Shown in pieces: positions 10,267 through 21,393 of a DNA stretch of 64,000 bases (within the stretch, counting starts at the first letter, position 1; each line of letters begins with the position of its first letter). Location: assembly GCA_001599975.1 (NCBI GenBank), contig BCIO01000005.1:930001-994000 (forward strand), written 5' to 3'. The notes under the pieces were generated by a model that was not told the origin of the DNA, searched no databases, and saw nothing but the letters and a program-made list of their open reading frames with translations. The stretch is from Cystobasidiopsis lactophilus (taxonomy: Eukaryota; Basidiomycota; Agaricostilbomycetes; Agaricostilbales; Chionosphaeraceae). Both the position numbers and the translations under genes were made by a program.

Positions 10267-11136
10267 TCAAGCGTATTTGATGTGGAACATGGAGCGAGCA
10301 ACGACGTCGGGATGCCTGATCTGCTTGATGTTGTCGGCAAAATGGCTTGATTCTCTGTAGGCCATGTGCTTCTCGACAGACTCCCAACCCTGATAGTATA
10401 TGATGAGCATCGAATTGGTCAAAGCATCACTCGACCAGACTTACAACGAAAAGGTGCCACGCTTGCAATTTTTGGTCACCGGTCGTCTCGTGTGTGAGCT
10501 CCTTTTCGGAAGAGAAAGCGAATCTTGTGTCGCCTTAGTCAGCCATTTTGTTACTAACACAACGTACAAAGCGACTTACGAAGCCGACTCAAAGCCATCC
10601 GGTTTGTCTTTCGCCATCAACGCCACCCACTTGGCGCAAGCGGCTTTGTGGGCGGACGTGTCGAACTCGGCTGGAAAGTAGAAGGTGGCGTGCTCGGACA
10701 CAGTGCCGGTGGATGGAACCTTCATGTCAATGGACGCATGGGACACAGCGATCTTGGCGGCAATCGCCACCAAGCCTTTGGTGAGTTCCGGGTATTCGGG
10801 GGACGCCATAAGCTTTTGATGGGCTTCAATATTGGTCCATTCGACGAGAAGTTCGAAAGTGGTGGGGTCCTGTAACAAAGTGTGAGCAAGAAGTAACAAG
10901 TCCGAGTTGCCACCGAGGCTGCTGGCGCCATTATTCGAACCCACCTGTATAGAAGGAATCAGCTCTTTGCTGAACACTTCAGTCAGAGCAATGGACACTC
11001 TCACCTCAACCTGAGACCCGAATTTGACAGACAGAACGTCCGGGTTGGACTTGAGGCCCTCTCGCAGGGCTTCGAGCGCAGCGGTCGCCTTGGCTGGGTC
11101 CGTGACCGTAATGACAGCGATTTCAGTGGTGGTCAT
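10267..11136 (-). CDS. dimeric alpha-beta barrel (ABM-like) protein, second paralogue
   Basis: Begins MTTTEIAVITV and follows the neighbour motif by motif: NPDVLSVKFGSQVE, LLVEWTNIEAHQKLMASPEY, KIAVSHASIDMKVP, VSEHATFYFPAEFDTSAHKA, MAKDKPDGFES, then after introns KELTHETTGDQKLQAWHLFV and GWESVEKHMAYRESSHFADN, ending MFHIKYA. Two barrel repeats are therefore present. It has no presequence, so it is expected to be cytosolic while the neighbour is mitochondrial. Same orientation, 307 bp apart, typical of a tandem duplication followed by relocalisation. At least four introns; the stop TGA at 10269-10267 was placed by joining the last exon after a CAG acceptor. Enzymatic role unknown. Confidence 0.78.
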
Positions 11137-11328
11137 TATAGTTGTTATATGGTCCGTTTGGCTGGAGCAGAAGAAGAGGCTGAATTCACGCAGCGTAGTA
11201 ATCGAGCGGGGCTAAAGGGAGGAGCGAGGGGAAACCAAATCTCGGCTGCCTGCCGGACAATCTCTGAGAAGGCGACGGACACGCATTTGGTTTGCAATGG
11301 TCGGAGCAAGGATACAAGAGACTCCCAA

Positions 11329-14300
11329 TCAAGCCGCCGGGGCAGAGAGGGGGAAGAGTGGGAATTTAAATCGAGGTTGGGCCATCCTTTCCTCCATGAC
11401 TGCGTGCAGCTGGTCCACGATTGCAGAGATGGTTGCGTAGCCCTCGTCGTGCACTTCGTGGAACTCTTGAAGCTGGTCGGCGACAATCTCGGCGCGCTCG
11501 TCGAAGCCATGGATGACTTCGGCGAAGTCGGCCTGCATCTTGGCCAGGTGAGCCTCGGCGCGATTCACCAATCCGACCTTGGCGTCTCTGCGTTGGGAGC
11601 GACAGCCGTCGACCCAACCAGCGACTTTGTTGACGGCGATCTGGGAGATGCCAGCCTTATGAGTCGGATGTCAACTCAATTTGGGAAGGCCGCTCACCTG
11701 GTTGAACGCCAAAAGTCCGTCAGCGAGCTGAGCGCCACCAGGAATGCGGTCCAAGTTTTCGAAAGTCAACTTGGGTCTCTTGTTGGGGCCTATTCGAGAA
11801 TGTTAGATTGGCGCTCTTTCAACAAAGGAAGCGCCTGACCACGACCGGCAGCGGGAGGCTCAGTCTCCTCGAAGACTCGCTTGCGAGCACGAGAGCTTGA
11901 CTTGCTGTCTTTGGACGGCGCGATGGCGGACAAGAATTGATAGCGAGGCTGCTCGCCAGGCTCGGTGAAGGCAACCTTGGAGGACGTCGACTTTGGGCGC
12001 GTCACGACGAATGCTATGCAAAACCCGCACTTATAAGACTGACCAACAAGAGAATGAGGCAGCAGATGCTCACGGTTGCTGGCGTTACCCAGGTCCTTGT
12101 TGGCAGGAGCACGGCGAGCCAAAGTCTGGGCAGAAGAGGCCCTTCCGCCGCCCTGAAATAACACAAGATTTCAGTGGTAGTAGAAGAGGACAACAAGCGA
12201 GCACCGACATCATTGCGCATCTTAGCCGAAGGACCGGAGGCCAGGTGTCGAAAATCGCCAGCAGCATGGCCCTTAAGCGACGACTTCAGTGGAGCATTTG
12301 GCAGGGTGCCTTTGTTGCGAGCGGCAGGCATGACAGCTTCACCGTCAGAAGAGCTTCGCTCGACGATCGGCGACTCGACAGGCTCGGCCACGGGTTCGGA
12401 GACGTGTCGACGGTTTCGCGAGGGCGGATCAGAGTTCACTGGCATGGCGGCAGAACCGACCGCGGCGGCCTCTTCACCGACACCGAGGCCAGATTGCAGA
12501 GGCGAACGTCTCACGGCAGAGAACGACGAAAGCAAGCCAGGGTGGCGAGCAGGTGGTGCGGCAGCCGGGACGGGGGCTCGTTTGGAAGCTGGCAGCTGAG
12601 GGGTGCTGGCAGCTTGCGTTGAAGCTCTTCGCAGGGCTGGTTTGAGTGGCACGCCGAGTCGGGGAGGCTGGGGCACAACGGCGGGAGAGGCGTCCGCCGC
12701 GGCGCTGTCAAAGTCAAACAGCTGATCGACGTCAAACTCTTGCTCGGGCTCGGCCTCTTGATGAGGTGGTACAGCTGGAGCTTGACGAGTGGAGCCTTGT
12801 CCCTGGTCCAATCCTTGGCCAATGCCGGCTTTGCGGGCGTAGAGCTCTTGAAGGCTGCTGGCCTTCTTCGTTTTGGGTTCGCCATCGTGCTCGCGCTCTG
12901 AGGTGTTGGCGGTGACTTTGAGGATGGGAATGACAGGCTCCGAAGCGGAAGCTGGGTTGGCCGCGTCCAACTTGTCGCTCTTCTTCTTCATGCCCAACAC
13001 CTTGGAGCCGGGCTTGGGTTGGATTCGGACAGGTCGAAGTGGCGCTTCCTCCTCCTCTATGCCTTCTTCGTCATCTTCAGATTCGGACACGCGCTGACGA
13101 CCGACCGAAGCAGCCTTCTTGGAAGCAGCAGCCGGCGCGGGCCTCACTGAGGAGACGCGCTTGGCAGCAGGAGCGGAGGGCTCGCCCTCTTCCTCCGAGC
13201 CAGCTTCATCAACAGCTTCGATCGCTTTGTTCGCTTTGGTCTTGGCTTTCCTGGTCGCCTTCACGGGCGGAGCGGCAGCAGCAGGCGGCGAAGCCTTTTT
13301 GGTAGGAGCTTTGACGCTGGTGGGCTTGGTAGAGGGCTTAGCGGCAGCGACACCTTTGGTCTTGGGAGGCGCAGAGGTAGGCATGTCGTCGTAGTCGGTG
13401 CCAGCTTCGCTGTCATTGCTGCCTGGAGCCGACTTGACGCCGGCGGTGGGGGCATCGGACGTCGGCTTCTGGGGTGTGGTGCGCTTCTTGTAGGTGACCT
13501 TGGCCGCCGACCTCCTCGCAGATTGTTGGATCGGCACATTTTCCTCGTCGACGGCGTCAGAGCTAGCCTGCTGCTGCTGCTGAGGTGGAGCGCGAGTGCC
13601 TTTCGGGGTGGCGGTGTCCTCTCCACCAGACAAATCGGTGAGGTCAGAGTCCTCGTTGGCCTTGCTTTGAGTCGGCCTCGGTTTGGTGGGCGCAGGCGGA
13701 GTCTGAGGTCGAGGCGGCATGGGCTGTTGAACGGCGGCATGGGCAGCGCCAGCAGCAGGGCCATCTTCGTCCTCATCATCTCCGTCCCTTCCCTCGAGCA
13801 CCGAGGCTGCCTTGGTGGAGTGGTCCGAAACGGAAGGGCTGGCTTGGTTTTGGGCGAGGATGTCTTGCATGACGGCGACGCGCTCCGGCTGGCTCTTGAT
13901 GACAGGTTCGTTGATGAGCTGAGAGGCATCGACGGAAGCGTCGGTGAGCGGAGGAGTGGGCGGGCGGAAGGCGTCGAGGGGCGCGGTGACGGCGACCTTG
14001 GCGACGGTCTGGCCGAACTCGCGGAAGCCGGGCGACACGATGGGCCGAGCGCGGATGATGCCCATCCAGCGCGAGAGCTCGGACCCCTGGATCTCGATCT
14101 CCACTACGTGAGGGCCAGTTACGTCGGTCGGAGCGAACACCTTGTTGTTCAGCGAGGGCGGGGTGGCGAGGTGCATGCGGAGCATCTTGTTGGCTGCAGA
14201 ACGCGGCATCAATCAGCATTTTTTACTTCTAGTTGACCGAAGGAATAGAGAAGAAGCTCACTGCCACTGCCAGGACCTTTTTCGACGTAGCTGACGTCCG

Positions 14301-15886
14301 ACCAGAAGAACTCGAGCACGCCCTCGGCGTCTTCACGATCCACATCAACGGCAGCCACCACCGAGCGCTTGTTGAGACAAATAGACTGTCGTGCTTCCAT
14401 ATTCAGTCGGTCACGACTGGGTTTGAAGGGAAGGCACCAACAGCGTTGTAGGACTTGCCCTCCTGGGCGCCGCGATAGAACGAGTTGTGCTGCTCGACGC
14501 CTTGGACCCGCAAGATGAAAACGGGCAACTCTTGTGCGCTGTGAGTCAACCGAATCTCACGGATGAACGAGCGACATTCGAGGGAAGCGAACTCACTCCT
14601 CGGGCTTGTTGTCGCTCAACTCCTTCACGAGCTCGCTGACCCGCTGTGAGCAAAATTGAGTGCCAAAACAAGCAACGCATGAAAGGGGAGACGCCACCCA
14701 CTTCGGGGTCAAAGTCGCTGGCGGGCAGCAAAAGCGCCTTGCGGGTGGCGGCGGCCACCTCGGCGCCGAACATGCGGTCGTCGATGATGGTCTTCAGCCA
14801 CTTCTCGGCTTCGGCCTTGGACTTGTCCTTGGCGGACGTGGGCTTAATGCGGTAGATAGTCTCGAGGGCCGCCTGCTTCAAGTCACAGTCTGTGGACAAT
14901 CAAACAAAGGCATAAGTCATGAAGATGACTAGAGAGTGAGGCCACCCACCATCGCATTGAGAGAGGAAGAACTTGATCAGGTTGACGGCTCGGTCGGACG
15001 TGCGCAGCTTCTCTTTGTTGCCCGGGTTCGACGCCATGCTCTCGGAGAACGACCCCCAGATCTGTTCGCACCCGCCGGGGAAGGCATTAGATTTGGAAAA
15101 AAATCTGTTAGTAAGAAGGAGAAGGACGAACGGCTCGGAGGGTGGAGGGTGACAGCTCCAGCTTGAAGGTGGACAGCAAGTCGAACATGGGCTCCCAGAC
15201 CTTTTCACTGAACTTGGATCGGACTGTGGATTGCCAACAACCTGTGCTATGAGCCAATTCCAAAACACAAGGCGGTGGAGGTCAGATCACACCTGCCAGA
15301 GCCCCTAACTTGCCGTCCGGGTGGTCGTTGTCCATCGCCACCTGTAAGGCCTACATCAGCTGGCCGGTATTGGCTAGGATAGAAGAGCGCACTCACGGAG
15401 CAGAACTCGAGGAACAAGTGGAGAACTTCGTCGACCGCGTTGCCAAGGTCGACCTGCTCCGGCTTGAAGAGGGAGCCGCCACCGCCTGGGCCAGCCAAGC
15501 AGCGGGGGTAGACGACCTCGACGCAGACGTGGAGGACGGCGGCGGCGAGGTCGAAGAGCAGGTCGGGCTTGGAGTGGAGGAGCTGCGAGTGGGCGACGTT
15601 CTGCTGTGCGAGGTGTTTGGCGAGCGCCGGGACGTCTTCAAAACTCTGTCAGTCCTCGCGTCGTGTCGATGAGCGTTCTCATAAGGCTGCACAGGAGCTA
15701 CTGACCTCGGTCTGTGCAGAGACTTCCCACGCCTCAGACAAAGGCAGAGCAATGTCAAAGGGAGGAGGACCGCCGCACCTCGTCAATCAAGGCTTCGCGC
15801 AGCTTTTCAGCCAAGCCGAGGCCAGCTTCGACCTTCTCCAGCGAGTTGAGGACCTTGGCGAGCGCAGAGAACGACTTGGGCGCCAT
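11329..15886 (-). CDS. candidate meiotic axis core protein, SYCP2/Red1-like
   Basis: One long multi-exon gene. The N-terminal third (15886 to about 14550) is helical, armadillo-like: MAPKSFSALAKVL, LDVPALAKHL-type repeats, DLKQAALETIYRI, RMFGAEVAAATRKALLLPASDF. A beta-rich segment follows (14550-14000): FILRVQGVEQHNSFYRG, KRSVVAAVDVDRE, LEFFWSDVSYVEKG, HVVEIEIQGSELSRWMG, comparable in position to the Spt16M-like domain of SYCP2 (human EEFWIDFNL). About 600 disordered residues rich in Pro, Ser, Ala and acidic/basic patches come next, then a conserved-looking PNKRPKLTFENLDRI and a final 100-residue coiled coil (KMQADFAEVIHGFDERAEI). This helical-barrel, disorder, C-terminal coiled-coil plan is that of SYCP2 and Red1. 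The assignment rests on architecture and weak motifs. Another disordered chromatin protein remains possible. Confidence 0.5.
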
Positions 15887-16111
15887 TTTCTCGTGGTCGG
15901 TCGGGTTTGACAAGTGAAAGCCCCCCTTTTCCTTTGAGAAGAAGGCTGTCAATCTCAAAGCAAAACCTGTGGGACGCGCTCTTCGTCCTCAGCAGTCTTG
16001 CTCACAGACCCTCTTACTTATCATCGCGCGTCAATGGGGAGGGGGTATGCCAAACACGGGGAAATTCTTGCAACAGCGAAGGGGCAAAAACCAAAATTGT
16101 CCATATTGAAA

Positions 16112-17132
16112 CTACACCAGTCCTCCCAGCACTAAGGGAGCTGTGAGTTGCTGTGGACAGGCTGCATGATGGTCTCTGGGACTCACTTTTCTTCACCACT
16201 GTGCGACGATTCAAATCAGTACCAAGCCCAAGCGAGCTAAGGGGAACAGAAAGCACGTACACGCTCGCGCATACGGGATGTAGCTCAAGGAGTACCACAG
16301 ATAGGCCAGCCACGAGATGATGGCGAATAGGAAGACCAGCCCGTCGTTTTTGATGAGGAAAGCGGAAACTGCGCTCGCTTTCAGCGGAGAAATTCGGGCG
16401 TTTGGAGCGAAGGGAGGCAAACGCACTGAAAGTCATGACGATGGCGCCAAGCAGGACGCAGACGGCGATGAGCCGGACCGGCTTGAACATTTGCTTGGCT
16501 TGTCTGAAGATGTGTGGTTCAGAACTCAGTCTCATCCAATCGCCAAACGAACGCACCGCCCAAAGCCCAGGAGGAAGCCGGTGCCAGTGATGGAGACCAG
16601 CAAGCCGATCACGTAGAGAACTGTAGTCTCAGGTCAGGTCGACGTCTCGCTGGCCAAAGAGAGAGAGTGTGGCAAGGACGCACTCGCAAACAGCGTCACA
16701 TCGCCCAGAATGAAGAACACGGCGCCCAAAATCCCCATCACCAACCCTGCCTGTTTGTAGCACCACCACGTCAACAAAGGCATTCCACAGTTGGGTAGAG
16801 CAGCGCGTTACCACGAAACTGCAAGACCCTCGAAGTCAGCTGCATTCCCCCTCGGAAAAGCAGGGGCGCTCACCATCCTGCAAAGCCGTACAGCCGCTGC
16901 GTCCAAGAAAGCTCCAAGAACTCAAAGGCGCTCGGCTCTTGCGTTGCTGTGTGTCCAAGAGGGTGGTCAGCCTAGAAATTCAAACATGTCGACGGCGCGC
17001 ACCAGAAACCGTCTCCTTGATGTTGCCCGACTCCAACTGGCGCGCCACAGCATCAGCTTAAAGCGGACCAGAAGGGCGCAAGGTCGCGAAGAGAAGCCTT
17101 ACGTTTGCCCATACCGAGCGCACCGAATCCAT
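16112..17132 (-). CDS. SFT2: Sft2-like Golgi vesicle transport membrane protein
   Basis: Small exons give MDSVRSVWAN, LESGNIKETVS, FEFLELSWTQRLYGFAG, GLVMGILGAVFFILGDVTLFA, LYVIGLLVSITGTGFLLGF, QAKQMFKPVRLIAVCVLLGAIVMTFSAFA, VSAFLIKNDGLVFLFAI and LAYLWYSLSYIPYAR. This is the four-helix Got1/Sft2 fold with the family hallmarks MFKPVR and WYSLSYIPYAR. Sft2 is a Golgi membrane protein assisting t-SNARE-dependent fusion of retrograde vesicles. I placed the C-terminus after two further introns (ALVKK then TPLVLGGLV and TAG at 16114-16112); this tail is less certain than the body. About nine introns for roughly 190 residues is an unusually high density. Confidence 0.85.
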
Positions 17133-18705
17133 GTTGGCGTCGCTCGAAGTTGACCCTCTCGCTCTCTAAGCTCTTGCCCTAGCCCGGGCGCGCGGTTCAA
17201 GCCGTGGCTCTATTCAGGAGCAGTCGCTCAAGGCCTCTCTGCGGGCGTGCAACCCAAGTGTCCGGAGTCAGGCGTCGTCGTTGGCTCCAGCCTCTTCGCC
17301 CTTGCTCTCCAGCAACCGACCTCGAACTCTGATTGACTGCTGGGATGGCGCCTGGGCACTTCGGACTTGACATGTGTGTCGCTTGCGCCGTTTGATGTCC
17401 CGTCGAATCTAGACCTTTGAGGTGCGGACAGCGGAGTGGTGCTTGAGGCGCTTCGTGATAGGTCGCCTCCGTCTCGTTTGTCCATGTTTGACGACTGCTG
17501 GCTCCCATCACACCTCCAGATCATTTTCATGTGTACCATCGCTGTTGCTTGTCTGCTCTGCACGCGTCGCGTTCAAGGGGGCTGTCGAGAACCGAACGTG
17601 TTCATCCTGCTGCGCCATATGTAGTCTCTGTCTTGCCTCTCGACTTTCTGTTTCCGCAAAGCGACCCTCCCCGCCGTTTGTCCGCTCACCGGGGAACTTC
17701 AGCATCCACAGAGAAAGAGTCATCAGACGCGAGACAACCCGCAGCAAGCTGGCTGGATCAACCCTGCCATGTTCATCCCAACGTTCTATTCCAGCCAACC
17801 AGCTCACAGTTGTATCTTCTTTTCTAGTGTTCTACGCGGAAATGGGTCTTTGGCGGTGGGCACAGTTCTCGGTTGCCCTATTTTGTAACTGGCAAGGTAC
17901 AAGCTGCTTGGCACAAGTAGTAGTACTATGGAAATGCAAAGGGACCTCGCTGCCGTTCCGAGCACTCTTGGCGCGCCATATTTGGAACTCTGTGTACCAT
18001 TTCTTGCGCGATTAATATTATTATTCGCCGGACACTCGCCAGACTCGATTTTTGATGGTGAGGCAAGACATTCCAAGACCCCCCTCGGCGTCCGCACCGA
18101 GAGAGGGGTTATTAGCCATCTGAAGGCCGCCCATTCTCCGTCCGGGTTTCTTACCGTAATGCAGGGGGGTTAACGATAAACGATGGCTGTCGGCAATTGG
18201 AAGGCGGGGGATCATCGGCGGCATGTGAAATGCGCACACAACAAATTCTAAATGCAAGCGAATGTTCAAGATCCTCGCACAGTGGGCAGTGTCAACAGCC
18301 GATCTAATTAGCTCTGCAAAGTTCAGCCTGAGCAGTTCAGCGAGAAAGGAGAAGGAGGAGCACCGGATAAAGTGGCACGGAGGGTTGTCACTTGTCAGCG
18401 GTGGCAACTATTTATGCCAGCCAATGACCTTGCGGATGTGCCGTTCGATGCGTCAGAGGGATCTACGGCCCTTTATAGCCTCTCTGGGTGGCACGAAGTC
18501 GAACAAAAGGCCCAGACAAAGGAGCAAGGGTCGGGGATGCCTCCGAGCAGGGGTTTGGAGGCCCCCCCTGACCTTCAGAAGATCTCCGCCTGCCGCTGGT
18601 GCCGCTGGAAAGAGATGCGAGAGTCAATCTTGATATCCCTTGTCAGCTAGCCAACCAGAAAAGAAGCTGAAGGAATCGACTTGCAAAGTGCCTTCACACA
18701 AAGAA
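17133..18705. other. 1.57-kb spacer upstream of the HMG-box gene
   Basis: The longest gene-free stretch in the window. Frames of up to about 200 codons exist on both strands but none shows third-position bias or a known motif. It is more A/T-rich from about 17.9 to 18.5 kb. The hexamer ACAAAG, the core bound by MAT-type HMG boxes, occurs at 18516-18521 and at 18698-18703, but such a short word is expected by chance. Likely holds the promoter and long 5' leader of the HMG gene and the promoter of SFT2. Confidence 0.5.
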
Positions 18706-20252
18706 ATGGCCCACCTCTACGACATCGGTAAGGATCTGGCTTAAGGCTTATTAGCCAAAGAAACCCCCTGTTGATCAACACGAGGAAATGGACAGACTAC
18801 GCAAGCTTGCGTCGGCCTTCCACCGCTCCTCCCATGTGTCGGCCTCTGGACGACGTCCTGGGCCACCATCTGGCTCTGGACGACATCGGAGGCTTGGCTT
18901 CGTCGACGATGTCGGCGGCTTCGCCATCGTCGGACACGCCGGCACAGTTGTTTTACTGGCAGCCCGCGCCCGCCATGGACACCCACTCGTTCCAGTTCGG
19001 CAGCCATGACGATTCTTCCCCTTCGTTCGAGATCCCTGTCGAGCAAGCAGCGGCACCAAAGCCCTCACCCACCAGGACCAAGAAGGATGCCGTCCCCAAG
19101 ATTGCCCGTCCCCCCAACGCGTGGATCATCTACCGCTCGGAGAAGCTGCTCGAGATGCGCGAGCAGACCAGGGAGTCCAAGACCCCACAGGCCGAGCTGT
19201 CCAAGATGATCGCAGAGAGGTGGAGAGCGGAAACACCACAGGTCAAGAGGCGATTCGAGCTAGAGGCCAGCTTGCGCAAGGCGGAACACGAAAGGCAGAA
19301 CCCAGGTGAGCTCCCTCGTCTTGGAAGGTCATCGTCTAGCAGCTGAACCCAGTGACCGGGGTCAGGCTACAAGTTCAAACCAAAGCGAAAGGGCCTCAAG
19401 CCACCCACCAGCGAACGCAGCCCCCGCACCAAGCAGCGGCCTGGTCTTCGTGGCCGAGCAGTCACCTGTCCCACGCCTGTTCCTGTAGTCGACCCTTCGC
19501 CATCGCCGGCGACGCCTTTCCTTGATCCTGTGTCCACGCAAGGTGGCGACTCGCCGCCTCCTTTGACGGCCGTGTCCGACGACTCCCAGTTCCACTACTC
19601 ACCCTTCGGCCACCCGTCGCTCCTGCTCGAAACTCACGACGTCAGCTCGCCCTACTTTGTGGAGCACAAGCCGAATCCCTTCCAGCTGCACGCCGACAAC
19701 CTCGGTCTTCTCGTCGGGCAGCAGCCATTGCCAAATCCGACCGGCCTGGTGCAACCGAGCTCCGACTTCCTCGCGCAACGTCAAGCATCCTTCCAAGCAT
19801 GGCTGAACAGCTCTGGCAGTCGCTCGTACTCGCCTGAAACCCGGCCCGCCGAGCTTTGGACGCCGCCCACGCAGACCCTCGCCTACGAGCCCGGAAGGCA
19901 CTTTGACGCCCTTCCGCAACCCTACCCCGCCCCCAATGGGCCTGTAGGACCCTCGCTCACTCCATTCGAGGCGCCGGCGTCGGGCTACTCCTTCCCTCCA
20001 ACGCGCGAGCATAGCGGGCACGACACGCTGGCCACTTTCGAATCCGACTCGGCCTCGATCTCGTCCCAGACAGGCGACAGCTACCCATCCTGGTGGGGAT
20101 CTCGCGACATCAAGGTCAGCCGAGACGAGCAGGGCACGGCGCTCGAAGTCTTCCTCTACCAGCTTGCCGAAGACGACCACCAGAGGACCGCCAGGGCCGC
20201 CGACGCCGCCTGCGCCGAGATGGGTCGCTATATTCGCAACAGCCTCGAGTAG
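18706..20252 (+). CDS. MAT-type HMG-box transcription factor
   Basis: The HMG box reads ARPPNAWIIYRSEKLLEMRE, ELSKMIAERWRAETPQVKR and FELEASLRKAEHERQNPG, then after an intron YKFKPKRKG. The RPPNAWIIYR start and the YKFKPKRK end are typical of the sequence-specific MATA_HMG subclass (mating-type proteins, Ste11, Prf1, Rop1) and not of general HMGB proteins. The remainder, about 300 residues, is Pro/Ser-rich and probably disordered, ending EMGRYIRNSLE. I start the gene at 18706 (MAHLYDI) because a GTAAGG donor at 18728 and a CAG acceptor at 18795 join in the correct phase; the next in-frame ATG is 18834. The role could be mating, filamentation or stress regulation; there are no pheromone or receptor genes beside it. 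Confidence 0.85.
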
Positions 20253-20788
20253 ACATCCCAGCAGCAGCATCAAATAGAACAGCATCTCCTTGGCATCACT
20301 TATCTTTTCGGCCCTTCGCATTCGCCCACAACAAAATCCAAAGTCTGCATCTCGTTGCCCTCATCGCCCAAGCAAAAGTTGAAGGTCTTCTGTGTTTATT
20401 GGTAAACTTACTGTATGGCCGTCGCGGCTGGTTATTATAAATATCGTGTGCATTTGTGGTCGGGGTGTACTGGTTGGGGGCGATGAAGGCAAGCAGGCCT
20501 GGTTGAAATTGTAGACTCTCACTCTTCACACATCTCAAGGCTCGATCAACCGTGCACAGAGCGACAGAAATCAAGACATGGAAGATCAGCGCGAAAGGGA
20601 GCAAGCAGCAGATAAATAGACTCTAGGCGGGCAGCTTGATAAGGCATTCTGGCAGAGCCAGGCCACTTTAGAACATTGGCCAGACTCAATTGAAAGCTGT
20701 TAGGCGAAACCAGAAGCACGACCGGGCTGAGGACGTCGGCGGCACAGGAGCAAGCAATCTCGCACTCACACCACCGACTGCACATCGC
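20253..20788. other. spacer between HMG gene and glutaredoxin
   Basis: This 536-bp stretch contains the HMG gene's 3' region and the glutaredoxin promoter. Frames on both strands are short and unbiased. Nothing further is recognised. Confidence 0.5.
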
Positions 20789-21357
20789 ATGGTGTTTGCC
20801 ACCCTCAAGAACTTTCTGTTTCCCGAGCCCAATCCAGAGTGCGTGTTCAAGCATAGTGTGCAGTGCGCGCCTCGCCTGACCGCGGTGTTTGTGTGCCCAG
20901 AGCCATGGCCGCCGCGAGGGCTGCCGTCGAGAGATTACTCGCCTCAACCCCTGTCGTTGTGTGGTCCAAATCGTATTGTCCTTACTGTGTACGTCTCAGG
21001 CTTCATAGCAAGCTTAGGGAAGCCCAAATCTGACCGAGTTTGAGCAGGCCCGGGCGAAGCACACGCTCTCAAAGGAATTCGCCGACTCCCAAATCGCAAT
21101 CGTGGAGTTGAACCAGATGGACGAGGGCAACGATCTGCAAACGGAGCTGGCGAGGCGGGCTCAACAATCGAAGGTCACTGTGCCGCAAATCTACATCCAG
21201 TGCGTGCCCAAATTTCTTGGCTCGATGACGAGGGCTCACATTTTCCGAGCGCGGCAGAGGCAAGCTCATCGGCGGCAACGACGACCTGCAGGCCTTGGTA
21301 AAGCGCACGAAGGAGTGGAACGCCATCAAGAACTCGGTTCCTCCTTCTGCTCAATAG
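20789..21357 (+). CDS. dithiol glutaredoxin (CPYC)
   Basis: After a short first exon (MVFATLKNFLFPEPNPE), the core reads AAARAAVERLLASTPVVVWS, KSYCPYC at the active site, ARAKHTLSKEF, TVPQIYIQ, and, after a short intron, GKLIGGNDDLQALV. These are the glutaredoxin catalytic CPYC, the cis-proline TVP and the GG glutathione-binding turn. Glutaredoxins reduce disulfides with glutathione in cytosol or mitochondria. The first exon may form a short leader; an internal Met (MAAARAAV) directly after the first intron could start a cytosolic form, as in yeast Grx2. Three introns. The convergent Sld3-like gene ends only 36 bp downstream. Confidence 0.9.
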
Positions 21358-21393
21358 AGCCATGTACAGTAGATGGAATAGATCCCGGCTGAC

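Noticed and set aside
9016-11136. ABM pair plus neighbours as a secondary-metabolite cluster
   Set aside because: No polyketide synthase, NRPS, terpene cyclase, P450 or transporter is nearby; the neighbours are a cyclin and a chromosome-axis candidate.
13523-14236. 237-codon plus-strand frame opposite the SYCP2-like gene
   Set aside because: Arg/Gly-rich shadow of a long, biased, disordered coding exon; no start context or homology.
17422-18015. 197-codon plus-strand frame in the spacer before the HMG gene
   Set aside because: No codon bias, Cys/Ser-rich random composition, and no splice context.
18516-18703. ACAAAG words as pheromone-response or HMG-binding sites
   Set aside because: A six-base word is expected several times by chance in such a spacer, and the second copy lies only three bases before the start codon. 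Mentioned under the HMG finding but not called as sites.
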